From Paenibacillus jilunlii (lineage in GTDB: Bacteria > Bacillota > Bacilli > Paenibacillales > Paenibacillaceae): a DNA stretch of 64,000 nt. The DNA is taken from NCBI RefSeq assembly GCF_900102965.1, contig NZ_FNGM01000002.1, positions 264,346 to 328,345 on the forward strand, written 5' to 3'. Positions 44,194-53,103 of the stretch are shown one piece after another; within the stretch, counting starts at the first letter, position 1, and each line of letters opens with the position of its first letter. The notes beneath the pieces were generated by a model. That model was not told where the DNA came from, searched no databases, and worked only from the letters and a program-made list of their open reading frames with translations. Position numbers and translations under genes: made by a program.

Positions 44194-47100
44194 GTATGCA
44201 TACGCGAAATATTACCGTCCAGCTGGCCTTGAGCCAATATGGCGATGCCCTGATCTACGGCATCAACGAACGGGATGACTATGTCTCCGGCCTGCTGCTG
44301 AAGCAGCAGCTGTTCGCCTGGCATGAGGAATCCTTCTATGGCACGGAATTAACTACCCAGAACGCCGATGGCGTGGAGCTGGTCATTCTTCCTGCCGAGC
44401 AGGTAATCCCGTTCTTCGCGGATCTGAAGGTGCTCCGGCATATCGGATGGAGCTGGGAGGGCAATGCCGGAATCCTGACTGCGCTGGCCCCGGTTCTGGC
44501 CGCGCTGCTGGATGAGAAGCAGTATGTTCCCAGCTTCTCCGCTTTCCGTGAAGGGCAGCTGCGGTGGGACTGGGACAGCCAGGCGCTTGCGGGCGCGGCG
44601 GAAGGTAACCCGGAAGCCGAAGCGGGCTTGCGCGGGCTGCGGGAGCGCAGCACGCTTGCCGAAGGGCTGCAGGCCGCCTTCTCGGCGGCGGTCTTTCAGC
44701 GGTATTACAGCACGGAAGCCGAGGCGGGCGACCTGCGGAGCGAATTTCCGCTGCTGTTCAGCCGCAGCGGGCTGGCGGCCGCGGGGATGGACGCGGACAG
44801 CTGGCTGATGTCCATCGGCTGGAAGGCAGACTCCGCGCCGTTCCGTCCCGTGCTGCAGCTGCTGGAGCCGGACGGGGACTCGTCCTCCTGGCGGCTGCAG
44901 CTGCTGCTTCAGGACAAGCGCGATGAATCCGCGCTTGTGCCGCTGCGGCTCTCCGACGACGGAGAGCCGCATGGGCGCTGGCCCGCGCCGTGGGCGGAGC
45001 ACGTCCGCGAGCGGGCGGCCGGGTGGCTGTCGCGCCTGCGGGACAGCCTGCCCGGCGGGCACATCGGCCGCGGGCGCGATGTGCTTGGGGAACCGCTTAG
45101 CGACGAGGTCGCGTGGCGGTTCCTTACGGTCGACAGCCGGCGCCTGCTGGAGGCCGGCTGGCAGGTGCTGCTGCCGGCGTGGTGGGAAGCCGCCAGCCGC
45201 AAAAAGCCGCGCCTGCGCGCCAAGATCAGCTCCGGCGAGGGCACCCGCGGAGGCCGGTCGCTGTTTGGGTTGGATGCGCTGGTCGACTTCGACTGGCGCA
45301 TCTCCATCGGCGACGCCGACCTCTCCGAGGCGGAGTTCGCCGAGCTGGTCGCGCGCGGCGAGCGGCTCGTGAAGTTCAGGGGCCAGTGGATTCCCCTGGA
45401 CCCCGCCCTCCTGGCCCAGATCCAACGGGCCATGGCCGGAATGGACAAGTCGCAGGGCTTGTCCTTCCAGGACGTGCTGCAGCTGCATCTGCTCGGCAGC
45501 AGCGAAGAGGAAGCTGCTGAAGCTGCAGCGGAGCAGGCTGAAGAGGACGCAGCGCGCTTCCGGCTGGAAGTGGAGCTGAACGCGCATCTGGTCAAGCTGA
45601 TCGGCCAGCTCGGCCAGCGTGACCGGTGGCCGCAGCCCGCTGTGCCTGCGGGGCTGCACGCTGAGCTGAGAAGCTACCAGCAGGAGGGCTTTGCCTGGCT
45701 GGCCTTCCTGCGCCGTTTCGGCCTGGGGGCCGTGCTGGCCGACGACATGGGCCTGGGCAAAACCGTGCAGCTCATTGCCTATCTGCTCCATCTGAAGGAG
45801 CTGGAGGAGGCAGCCGAAGCTGTCCCCGCTGCCGGCAGGGTGCGGCAGACGGACCCGCCCGGCTGGCCTTCCCTGATCATCTGCCCGACCTCAGTGCTCG
45901 GCAACTGGCAGAAGGAGCTGCAGCGGTTCGCCCCTTCCCTGAAGGTGATGCTGCACTATGGCAGCAAACGGCTGGATGCCGGCTACTTCTACGGCGCAGC
46001 TTCTCAGGCGGATGTGGTCCTGACCTCGTACGCCACGGCTGCGCTCGACCAGGAACTATTGAAGCAATTCACCTGGGCGGCGGTCTGTCTCGATGAAGCG
46101 CAGAACATCAAAAATGCCGGGACCAAGCAGTCCTCGGCTGTACGCAGCTTCCCGGCACTCCACCGGATCGCGCTGACGGGGACACCGATTGAGAACAGGC
46201 TCTCGGAGCTGTGGTCAATCTATGATTTCATCACCCCGGGGTACCTCGGCAGCGCCAAATCCTTTCAGGACCGGTTCGCAAATGCCATTGAGAAGGAGCG
46301 GGATGCGAAGCGGACGGCGGATCTGCAGAAGATGGTTCAGCCGTTCATGCTGCGCCGCAAGAAAAAAGACCCGGCGATCCAGCTCGATCTTCCGGACAAA
46401 AATGAGATGAAAACCTATGTACACCTCACGGCTGAACAGGCAGCCCTGTATGACCAGAACGTCAACGGCCTTCTGGAACGGATGCAAAAGCTGGAGGGCA
46501 TTGAACGCAAAGGAGCTATTCTGGCTGCACTGACCAGTCTTAAGCAGCTCTGTGATCATCCGCTGCTGCTGAGCAAGGATGCCTTGCCCGAGGCAGAAAC
46601 GGAAGGCCGGCTCGATACCGCGGTCTTGATTGAGCGGTCAGCGAAGCTGGAGCGGCTGCTCGCCATGGTGCGTGAGCTGCGCGAGGAGAATGAGCGCTGC
46701 CTGATCTTCACTCAATATGTCGGCATGGGCAAGATGCTGCAGGCCGTGCTGTCCCAGGAGCTGCAGGAACCTGTGCTGTATCTGAACGGCAGCACACCCA
46801 AAAGCGCACGCGACCGCATGATCGAGCAATTCCAGACCCCTGCGCCGCCGCAGGGGGAAGCCCTGCCGGCTGGGGGCCAGCCGCAGTCGGACCAGCCCAA
46901 TGTGTTCATCCTCTCGCTGAAGGCGGGCGGGGTTGGCCTGAACCTGACCGCAGCCAATCATGTCTTCCACTTCGACCGCTGGTGGAATCCGGCTGTTGAG
47001 AATCAGGCGACGGACCGCGCGTACCGGATGGGCCAGACCAAGGATGTGCAGGTGCACAAGTTCATCTCACTGGGGACGCTGGAGGAAAAAATCGACGAAA

Positions 47101-47222
47101 TGCTGGAGAGCAAGCAGCAGCTCAGCGATGATGTGATCGCAAGCTCCGAAAGCTGGATTACCGAGCTGTCCACCGATGCCCTGAAGGATCTGTTCACACT
47201 GCGGAGGGAGTGGGTAGGCTGA
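44190..47222 (+). CDS. SNF2-family helicase (YwqA-like)
   Basis: This 1010-residue ATPase translocates on DNA. The helicase core starts near residue 500 (LRSYQQEGFAWLAFLRRFGLGAVLADDMGLGKTVQ, Walker A), continues with CLDEAQNIKN (DEAQ box), LTGTPIENRL and ICPTSVLGNW, and ends with motifs V and VI (GLNLTAANHVFHFDRWWNPAVENQATDRAYRMGQ). Residues 1-480 are a bacterial SNF2 N-terminal extension without clear match. The start is ATG 44190 (ATGA overlap with the SWIM gene, GGAAAGG nine bases upstream); the longer frame is not used. The two act together, perhaps in DNA repair, replication or remodelling. The reading is locally very GC-rich (45-46 kb). Confidence 0.93.
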   Translation: MSMHTRNITVQLALSQYGDALIYGINERDDYVSGLLLKQQLFAWHEESFYGTELTTQNADGVELVILPAEQVIPFFADLKVLRHIGWSWEGNAGILTALAPVLAALLDEKQYVPSFSAFREGQLRWDWDSQALAGAAEGNPEAEAGLRGLRERSTLAEGLQAAFSAAVFQRYYSTEAEAGDLRSEFPLLFSRSGLAAAGMDADSWLMSIGWKADSAPFRPVLQLLEPDGDSSSWRLQLLLQDKRDESALVPLRLSDDGEPHGRWPAPWAEHVRERAAGWLSRLRDSLPGGHIGRGRDVLGEPLSDEVAWRFLTVDSRRLLEAGWQVLLPAWWEAASRKKPRLRAKISSGEGTRGGRSLFGLDALVDFDWRISIGDADLSEAEFAELVARGERLVKFRGQWIPLDPALLAQIQRAMAGMDKSQGLSFQDVLQLHLLGSSEEEAAEAAAEQAEEDAARFRLEVELNAHLVKLIGQLGQRDRWPQPAVPAGLHAELRSYQQEGFAWLAFLRRFGLGAVLADDMGLGKTVQLIAYLLHLKELEEAAEAVPAAGRVRQTDPPGWPSLIICPTSVLGNWQKELQRFAPSLKVMLHYGSKRLDAGYFYGAASQADVVLTSYATAALDQELLKQFTWAAVCLDEAQNIKNAGTKQSSAVRSFPALHRIALTGTPIENRLSELWSIYDFITPGYLGSAKSFQDRFANAIEKERDAKRTADLQKMVQPFMLRRKKKDPAIQLDLPDKNEMKTYVHLTAEQAALYDQNVNGLLERMQKLEGIERKGAILAALTSLKQLCDHPLLLSKDALPEAETEGRLDTAVLIERSAKLERLLAMVRELREENERCLIFTQYVGMGKMLQAVLSQELQEPVLYLNGSTPKSARDRMIEQFQTPAPPQGEALPAGGQPQSDQPNVFILSLKAGGVGLNLTAANHVFHFDRWWNPAVENQATDRAYRMGQTKDVQVHKFISLGTLEEKIDEMLESKQQLSDDVIASSESWITELSTDALKDLFTLRREWVG

Positions 47223-47249
47223 CCGGTCATGAGCTGGCGCATTCAAGCT

Positions 47250-48044
47250 TCACCATTCCTCGGACATTCTGAAGACCGCTGCCAGGTTGTCTGAACCCGC
47301 AAGCGAGCTGACGACCAGCGTGATAATTTCATCCGTCAGATTATATAAAAGCTGCTGACCGGCCAAATTGGCGGCTACATTCTGATAGGCACCGGCTATG
47401 CCGGAACCGATGCCTTGGGTGATCACTCTTCCGCCGGTCACGTCCGTGCAGGTGTAATTCACTTGCAGTGCTGTTGCGGTTGCAGGTATCGCCGTAGTAG
47501 GCGTAGGGAAGCTGACAAAGGTGCCATTCACGGTTCCGCCGCCCACAATTTTGTACCGGATAGGCGTGGAGGCCAGAATTTCCAGGCTGTCCGGCTTGAT
47601 TTCAGCGGCAACAGCCTCCGGAATTACGACTGCAGTGTTTCTGCGGAAACTGATAAGAGCAAAATCCGAGGTAGTCACAGCAATATTTTCCCGGAATTCC
47701 GAGGTGATTCTGCTAACCTTAAGCTGCTCCTGCGGAACCAGCGACAAGACACCCGCACTATCCACGAGGAAAATCTGGAGCTGCATCAGTTCCTGGGAAT
47801 ATACGGCATTGAACTGAAAATAAGTCTGGGTGATGTTATAGGTTCTGGTTACTACTTCCCGGTAATTCACTTCAAATAATTCCTGGGCAAACAGTGTTTC
47901 CGGGGTTACATCATTATTCAGGCCTGTTATATACACCACAGCTTTGGACGATCCGTTGTTGACCGCTTTTATGATTACCTGGCTAATGGTGCCCAGCCCC
48001 CTGGTAGGTCTGCTTGTTAATGTGTTAGTCGTTAAATAAGGCAC
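47250..48044 (-). CDS. Hypothetical beta-rich protein
   Basis: This 264-residue protein is not recognised. It is mostly beta strand with many Thr, Val and Ser, has no signal peptide and no membrane segment, and begins MPYLTTNTLTSRPTRGLG. The second half (residues 140-264) is Ala- and Thr-rich, like C-terminal surface or spore-coat domains, but no motif is seen. The start is GTG 48044 with AAGGAGG seven bases upstream. It is convergent with the SNF2 gene (27 bases apart) and lies before the hflX leader. A role in the spore or surface layer is only a guess. Confidence 0.6.
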   Translation of the reverse strand: MPYLTTNTLTSRPTRGLGTISQVIIKAVNNGSSKAVVYITGLNNDVTPETLFAQELFEVNYREVVTRTYNITQTYFQFNAVYSQELMQLQIFLVDSAGVLSLVPQEQLKVSRITSEFRENIAVTTSDFALISFRRNTAVVIPEAVAAEIKPDSLEILASTPIRYKIVGGGTVNGTFVSFPTPTTAIPATATALQVNYTCTDVTGGRVITQGIGSGIAGAYQNVAANLAGQQLLYNLTDEIITLVVSSLAGSDNLAAVFRMSEEW

Positions 48045-48166
48045 AGTTCATCCTCCTTCTAGTAATGCCGTTCTTATATCGTATGCGGCATAATTTGGAA
48101 GTATCTAGTTAAAACGGCAGATTGGCAGCATGGCAGCGCATCGGACTCTTCCTGAAATGGAGCAAG

Positions 48167-48195
48167 TTGCCAGCTTCCGGCTAATGTGTTAGAAT
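48167..48195 (+). promoter_or_regulatory. hflX promoter
   Basis: TTGCCA (48167-48172) and TAGAAT (48190-48195) are separated by exactly 17 bases. The expected transcript starts near 48202, about 26 bases before the leader ORF, giving a leader of about 445 bases before hflX. Confidence 0.75.
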
Positions 48196-48227
48196 CAACG
48201 TAACTTTTGAAGAACGGAGGGTTGCGT

Positions 48228-48266
48228 GTGATAGACTATATCCGGATTCGTACTTTACGCGGCTAA
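48228..48266 (+). CDS. HflX leader peptide (12 residues)
   Basis: CGGAGGG stands six bases upstream of a GTG that opens a 12-residue frame, MIDYIRIRTLRG, and then TAA. The Arg-Ile-Arg is the +x+ sequence known to stall ribosomes in the presence of macrolides. The peptide lies in the leader between a good promoter and a terminator, with no gene function of its own expected. Confidence 0.65.
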   Translation: MIDYIRIRTLRG

Positions 48267-48585
48267 GCTAATTTTATAGCGCTAAAGCTCTGCCCCGTGC
48301 AGAGGACTCAGGATAGGTCTATCTATTTTTGAAGGCAGCCCACAGCTTAAACCCATCGTCCGGCGGACAGATCAGGCCCGCCGGCATCAGCCTTTAGGAA
48401 TACTTGCAGCTCCATTAGGCAATAACAATGAACCGCCCCACAGGCAGGTGCAGCAGCTTGCTGTTCTGCAGGGCCGCTGTATTTTTCGCATACATTCATT
48501 GTTGCTATGGAAATGCCGACGAAGGGACTGGGGGATGGAGATTCCTCCGGCGGCCCTATTCTGTTGTCCTCTATTGATACTGTTA
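48267..48585 (+). promoter_or_regulatory. Structured hflX leader region
   Basis: No gene is seen. The region can fold: CCGGCGG (48360-48366) pairs with CCGCCGG (48378-48384), and a second CCGGCGG near 48547 could compete. A copy of CACAGGC at 48439-48445 can pair with the 3' arm of the terminator at 48586-48611 and may serve as an alternative partner. These are candidate switch elements, not proven. Confidence 0.45.
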
Positions 48586-48611
48586 GCACAGGCAGACCGC
48601 CTGTGCTTTTT
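48586..48611 (+). terminator. Intrinsic terminator just before hflX
   Basis: GCACAGGC, a five-base loop and GCCTGTGC followed by five T form a compact intrinsic terminator 36 bases before the hflX start. In the absence of an inducing signal it would end most transcripts before the gene. Confidence 0.85.
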
Positions 48612-48647
48612 CATGTCCAATTTTACTAGTGGAGGTTGAATGAATAT

Positions 48648-49919
48648 ATGGAAACTGTACAGCAAAAAGCAGTGATTGTCGGTGTTCAGCTGCAGAATGA
48701 CAAGGATTTCGCTTATTCCATGGAAGAGCTGCGCAATCTGGCGGCCGCCTGCGAGCTTGAGGTGGTCGGGGAGCTGAGCCAGAAATCCAGCCGCATTAAT
48801 CCGTCGCATTATATCGGTACAGGCAAAATCGGGGAGCTGGAAGCCCTGTTGGAAGCGCTGGATGCGCCTATTGTTATTTTTAATGATGAGCTTTCCCCTT
48901 CCCAGATCCGTAATCTGGAATCGGCGCTGGACCGTCAGGTCATTGACCGGACCGTGCTGATTCTGAATATATTTGCCGAACGCGCCAAAACGAAGGAGGC
49001 CCAGCTCCAGGTGGAGGTGGCACAGCTGCAGTACATGCTCCCCCGGCTGACCGGGATGCGCGAGTCTCTCGGCAGACAAGGTGGCGGGGCAGGACTGAAA
49101 AACCGCGGCGCCGGGGAAACCAAGCTGGAGCTGGACCGGCGCAGAATTGAGGAACGCATCACGGCACTGCAGCTGGAGCTGCAGACTCAAGTGGCCCGGC
49201 GGCAGGTCCAGCGCAAGCAGCGGCGCAAAAACGAGGTGCCCGTAGTCTGTCTCGTCGGTTATACCAATACCGGCAAGTCCAGCTTAATGAACACCATAAT
49301 GGAAACCTACCACCCCGGATCTCAAAAAGGGGTGTTGGCCAAGGATATGCTGTTCGCCACATTGGAAACCTCAGTGCGCAGCATTGAGCTGCCTGACCGT
49401 AAAACCTTTTTGTTGACCGACACGGTCGGTTTTGTCAGCCAGCTGCCCCATCATCTGGTCAAGGCGTTCCGCTCTACGCTCGAAGAGGTCACCGAGGCTG
49501 ATCTGCTGATTCATGTAGCCGACATTTCCGATCCGCAGGTGGGCCAGCATATCGCTGTTACGGAGGAAACCCTGAAGGCCCTGGGCGCGGACGGAATCCC
49601 GGCCATTAAGGCTTATAACAAAGCTGACCTGACGGAATTGCCTTATCCTGTAGTAAAGGAGAATACCGTCACCCTCTCTGCTAAGGAGAAAAGCGGAATC
49701 GCCGAGCTGATTGGCCTGGTCAGGCAGCATGTCTTCAATGATTATATCCAGTGCGAAATACTCGTGCCCTTCGACCGCGGCAGCGTGGTTTCCTACTTCA
49801 ATAACCACGCCGATGTGCAGGCGGTCAGTTATGAAGAACAGGGCACACGCCTGAAGCTGGAATGCCGGGCTGCCGATTATGAGCGGTTCAAAAGCGATTT
49901 TGTTGTGATCTCTCAGTAG
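48648..49919 (+). CDS. hflX: Ribosome-associated GTPase HflX
   Basis: This 423-residue GTPase splits stalled ribosomes, and homologues give resistance to some ribosome-targeting drugs. The N-terminal domain (YSMEELRNLAAACELEVVGELSQKSSRINPSHYIGTGKIGELE) and the linker motif RGAGETKLELDRR are typical. The G-domain shows GYTNTGKSSLMN (P-loop), FATLETSVRS, DTVGFVSQLPHHLV and YNKADL. The ATG at 48648 lies 12 bases after GGAGG; the TTG four codons earlier is too close to that site. It follows the attenuator leader. Confidence 0.94.
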   Translation: METVQQKAVIVGVQLQNDKDFAYSMEELRNLAAACELEVVGELSQKSSRINPSHYIGTGKIGELEALLEALDAPIVIFNDELSPSQIRNLESALDRQVIDRTVLILNIFAERAKTKEAQLQVEVAQLQYMLPRLTGMRESLGRQGGGAGLKNRGAGETKLELDRRRIEERITALQLELQTQVARRQVQRKQRRKNEVPVVCLVGYTNTGKSSLMNTIMETYHPGSQKGVLAKDMLFATLETSVRSIELPDRKTFLLTDTVGFVSQLPHHLVKAFRSTLEEVTEADLLIHVADISDPQVGQHIAVTEETLKALGADGIPAIKAYNKADLTELPYPVVKENTVTLSAKEKSGIAELIGLVRQHVFNDYIQCEILVPFDRGSVVSYFNNHADVQAVSYEEQGTRLKLECRAADYERFKSDFVVISQ

Positions 49920-49938
49920 GCAGTGAGCAGAATGAACA

Positions 49939-50274
49939 AACGGCTGCGCCGTCCTTCACCGGACTGCGCAGCCGTTGTGGATTATAGGTTCTGTTTTACC
50001 TGGTGGCCGTGTAGTGGACTCTCACTGTCATGTAGTTGGCTCTTTTCTAGCGTTAGTTGGAAAAAGGATATTTAATCCTAGCGATTCGTGCCCTTTGAGG
50101 GCAATCCACTTAAATTAACTTTACTTTTTCCCACTAACCGTCACTAACCGCTCTAAAAGAAGCTCTTGAGTCCATTTAAGTGTACTAATTCCACCTCACT
50201 TTCTTTTAGAACTCCCATCATTCCTTCTTTTGCTGCTTTATTCTTTTTTACGACGACTGCACCCGGTAACAGTT
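49939..50274. repeat. Dispersed repeat, copy 3, with terminator-like hairpin
   Basis: An 11-bp stem AACGGCTGCGC/GCGCAGCCGTT (49939-49976) with an inner GTCC/GGAC pair follows hflX and probably ends its transcript, although T-poor. The GCGCCGTCCTTCACC word and TTACCTGG resemble parts of copies 1 and 2. AGTTGGAAAAAGG (50055-50067) pairs with CTTTTTCCCACT (50124-50135). No gene is seen in the stretch up to 50274. Confidence 0.6.
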
Positions 50275-51993
50275 CTACTCCGCTTGACCAGGACGCAGAC
50301 GAAGCGAGAAGGCTTCCGCCTCATCCCCGCCGGCGCTCACCCGCAGCTTGCCCGCTGTCACCTCTATTTGCGGACCGGCGCTTCCCGGCACCTGCTCCAT
50401 ATCCAAAGAAAAAACCATTGCCGCTTGCTGAAGGGCACGAAGGTCTATGCGTTTGCGCGGGCCGGAGTACAGAACCAGTTCCACCAGAATGCGGTCCCCT
50501 GTCTCTTGAACCTCCCAGGTCCAGTCGCGGCTCCCGCCTGCGTGCCCGGTAAACGATGCAAACCATGTCGTGAGCACACAGTGTGCCTCTCCGATCCGAA
50601 TGGAAGCCCCTTCTTCCGTAGACTCGGCCACCACTCCCTCCAGCCGGCCTCCGATCTCCAGCCGCAGCCGTAAATCCCCAGCCTCGATTGCGCCGCCGGT
50701 AAGATCCAGATTGGGATGGGTATCCCCCCCGTCTGTGATGAAATCAATGCCGAACAGCACCTGCCCCTGTTCCTGCTTCGACTTGAAGCGGGCCGAGCAA
50801 AAATCATAGCCATCGTGCAGGCAGCGGAGCTGAATATAAGCAGGGAGGCCGTTGTTATCCGCATAGACCAGCAGCGGCCGCCTCTGATTCCACAGATCAC
50901 TAGTTGTAAAAGATCCGATGCTGATCTGGGGAGTCATATAAGTAACGGCCCATTTGCCGGTGCCATCCGTCTCATCGCCTTCATAGAGCTGCCTGATTTC
51001 TTGTGTACGCGGAACGCTGAAGGCCTCCAGACAGGCCGCTGGACACTCGAAGCCGCTTTTGTACCATTCTTCTTCGTACGGCAGCTCATCCCAACGGAAA
51101 AACATCACTGTCCCCCGTGTGGCCACCTGCAAAAAAGCCTTGCTCTGATTATTCAGGAGTGTCTCATAAGAGCGGGAATGCGGGCCGGACCACTGCCCCG
51201 TCGCCGGGTGGTAATAGCCCGCCACTGTCCTCCAGGTGAGATCAATCAACTCTCTGGTGAGCCCGCGCACCTCGTCATCCATGGTTTCAGAATGCAGCTT
51301 GGACAACTCCAGGATGGCGATGTACGTATAGACCGGGCTGTTGTATTCCTGAAAAGCGCCGCGTTTCATCGTATACGCATACAGCTTCTGCAGACGCTTC
51401 AACCCATAGTCCGCGAAATCCCCGCGTCCCAGCTGCTCCCCTGCAATTCTGGTGACGAAGGCCCCCAGAATCGCAATATTCGTGTAATCCGGCCCGACAT
51501 TCCGCTTAATAATGGCCTCACAGGCATAGCCAATGGAGTCGGCAACGGCCTTGCGCAGGGCCCCCGGGAATCTGCTCCCATGGCGCTTGAGAGCCTGAAC
51601 CAGACGGCTGCCGCAGAAGTCTGCCCAGTTCCAGTCGGGCGGCGCCATCTGTGCCAGCGGTTCTTCGTAGAACCAGGACCAGATCCCAAAGGTATCATGG
51701 CTGCGGTCAGTATCCTGCAGAGACACCACCCGGGCGATAATCTCGAAGGCCCGCAGCTCATGCTCGGCAAGCTCTGTATCCAGCAGCCCGAGTGCATACG
51801 ACAGCGAATCCCGGGTGGAATGGATGAATTCGGCATCCCGCAGCGCGGTATGATAACCCGGGCTGCTGAACGGCGACTGAAGCATGCAGAGCTCCGGGCT
51901 GTAGCGGGACCCGAGTGACTGCATTTTGCGGATCAGCATCCGTTGATGATCTATGGCTTCATGCTTATTTAGCTGTTCGGCCGTTTTCTTCAT
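50275..51993 (-). CDS. Uncharacterised alpha/alpha-type protein, possible carbohydrate enzyme
   Basis: This 572-residue protein has no signal peptide. The first 330 residues look alpha-helical with repeated helix pairs and aromatic loops (DTFGIWSWFYEEPLAQMAPPDWNWADF, IIKRNVGPDYTNIAILGAF, HPATGQWSGPHSRSYE), as in (alpha/alpha)6 toroids such as heparinase-type lyases and GH88/105 enzymes. The last 200 are beta-rich. No known catalytic motif was recognised. The ATG at 51993 has AAAGGAAG upstream. It follows the GH105 gene by 36 bases and so belongs to the same operon as GH105 and GH3. A cytoplasmic sugar-degrading role is inferred from the neighbours. Confidence 0.7.
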   Translation of the reverse strand: MKKTAEQLNKHEAIDHQRMLIRKMQSLGSRYSPELCMLQSPFSSPGYHTALRDAEFIHSTRDSLSYALGLLDTELAEHELRAFEIIARVVSLQDTDRSHDTFGIWSWFYEEPLAQMAPPDWNWADFCGSRLVQALKRHGSRFPGALRKAVADSIGYACEAIIKRNVGPDYTNIAILGAFVTRIAGEQLGRGDFADYGLKRLQKLYAYTMKRGAFQEYNSPVYTYIAILELSKLHSETMDDEVRGLTRELIDLTWRTVAGYYHPATGQWSGPHSRSYETLLNNQSKAFLQVATRGTVMFFRWDELPYEEEWYKSGFECPAACLEAFSVPRTQEIRQLYEGDETDGTGKWAVTYMTPQISIGSFTTSDLWNQRRPLLVYADNNGLPAYIQLRCLHDGYDFCSARFKSKQEQGQVLFGIDFITDGGDTHPNLDLTGGAIEAGDLRLRLEIGGRLEGVVAESTEEGASIRIGEAHCVLTTWFASFTGHAGGSRDWTWEVQETGDRILVELVLYSGPRKRIDLRALQQAAMVFSLDMEQVPGSAGPQIEVTAGKLRVSAGGDEAEAFSLRLRPGQAE

Positions 51994-52029
51994 GATGATC
52001 TTCCTTTCCTCAAGGTAAAGGGATTCCAA

Positions 52030-53103
52030 TCACACTTCCCATGCCGAACGTGTACCCGATAACAAATCCGGTGCATGCGTGAACAGCTGCATCACCAGCC
52101 CCTGTCCATACAGCGTAGGGTAGACTTCGATCGTATTGTAAGCATCTGCCGTGGGCATGACGGGCGTCCCGCCGGACACCCCTTGCACTTCTCCGTTCTC
52201 CGCGATGAGCGGAAGAATGCCTTGAACGGTCCGCCGGGCACCATCCAGATAAGAGGCATCCAGCAGGCCCTGCTCCACGCCCTTGATGAACCCGCAGGCT
52301 ATGCCCGCACTGCCTGAAGTCTCCTGAACAAAATCCGTTCGGTTCAAGACCGTATGCCATAACCCATTCCCCGCCTGACAGGACCGCAGACCTGCGGCAA
52401 GCGAGCGGTACCGGCTGTACAGCTCTTCGGGAATCGCAACCACCTCTCTAAGCTCCGCAACAATCTGGGGAACGGCCAGGGTAATCCATGCATTGGCGCG
52501 CGCCCAATGAACGGCCGACATATGATGGCCCGCCCGGCTATTCCAGCCGTGGTACAGCAGCCCCGACTCCGGGTCCTGCAGCAATTGCAGGTGCAGCAGC
52601 GTCTGCCTGACTGCAGCATCCGCCAGCCGGGATTCTCCCGTCAGCCCGCCCAGGCGCGCCAGGAACAAAACCGCCATATAGACCGTATCCGCCCATACCT
52701 GCTCCGGGAAATCCACATTTTCCGTTACAGTATGCTCTAACGCGCCTTCACGTGTGACCGGAGCAGCCTTCAGCATCCAATCGGCGGCGGACATGGCCTT
52801 TTGCAGAAACCATGGATCCTCTGTCCGGCGGTACAGCTCTGGAAAAAGCGCAAAGGGGGCCAATGAATTGATCACTTTTGCCCCTTCGGCCTTGCGCTTA
52901 TTGCGGTTCACCCACTGCAGCAGATAATCCAGAACTTCCTCCCGTCCGCTGGCTGTGGCGTACTCCATCAACGAAATCACGCCGACCCCCGGCACCCAAT
53001 CCCAGTGGTCGATGTCCATTCCCCACTTTCCCTTGTGCTCCTCCAAAATCATGTACCGAAACAATAAATCCAGCGTCTCCGCAAGCTTCCGCTCAGTGTT
53101 CAT
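52030..53103 (-). CDS. GH105-family unsaturated glucuronyl/galacturonyl hydrolase (YteR type)
   Basis: This 357-residue cytoplasmic (alpha/alpha)6 enzyme removes the unsaturated uronic acid from the end of oligosaccharides made by polysaccharide lyases. The motif VWADTVYMA holds the general acid Asp139, and HWARANAWITLAVPQI is the second typical segment. The ATG at 53103 has GGGGG upstream and overlaps the GH3 gene by 11 bases. It lies between the GH3 gene and the unknown alpha/alpha protein. The substrate may be a rhamnogalacturonan- or glycosaminoglycan-type oligomer; the exact sugar is not read from sequence. Confidence 0.88.
   Translation of the reverse strand: MNTERKLAETLDLLFRYMILEEHKGKWGMDIDHWDWVPGVGVISLMEYATASGREEVLDYLLQWVNRNKRKAEGAKVINSLAPFALFPELYRRTEDPWFLQKAMSAADWMLKAAPVTREGALEHTVTENVDFPEQVWADTVYMAVLFLARLGGLTGESRLADAAVRQTLLHLQLLQDPESGLLYHGWNSRAGHHMSAVHWARANAWITLAVPQIVAELREVVAIPEELYSRYRSLAAGLRSCQAGNGLWHTVLNRTDFVQETSGSAGIACGFIKGVEQGLLDASYLDGARRTVQGILPLIAENGEVQGVSGGTPVMPTADAYNTIEVYPTLYGQGLVMQLFTHAPDLLSGTRSAWEV

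Noticed and set aside
44349..45791. 480-codon frame antisense to the SNF2 gene
   Set aside because: It is caused by the very high GC content of the helicase gene; the sense strand has the clear helicase motifs.
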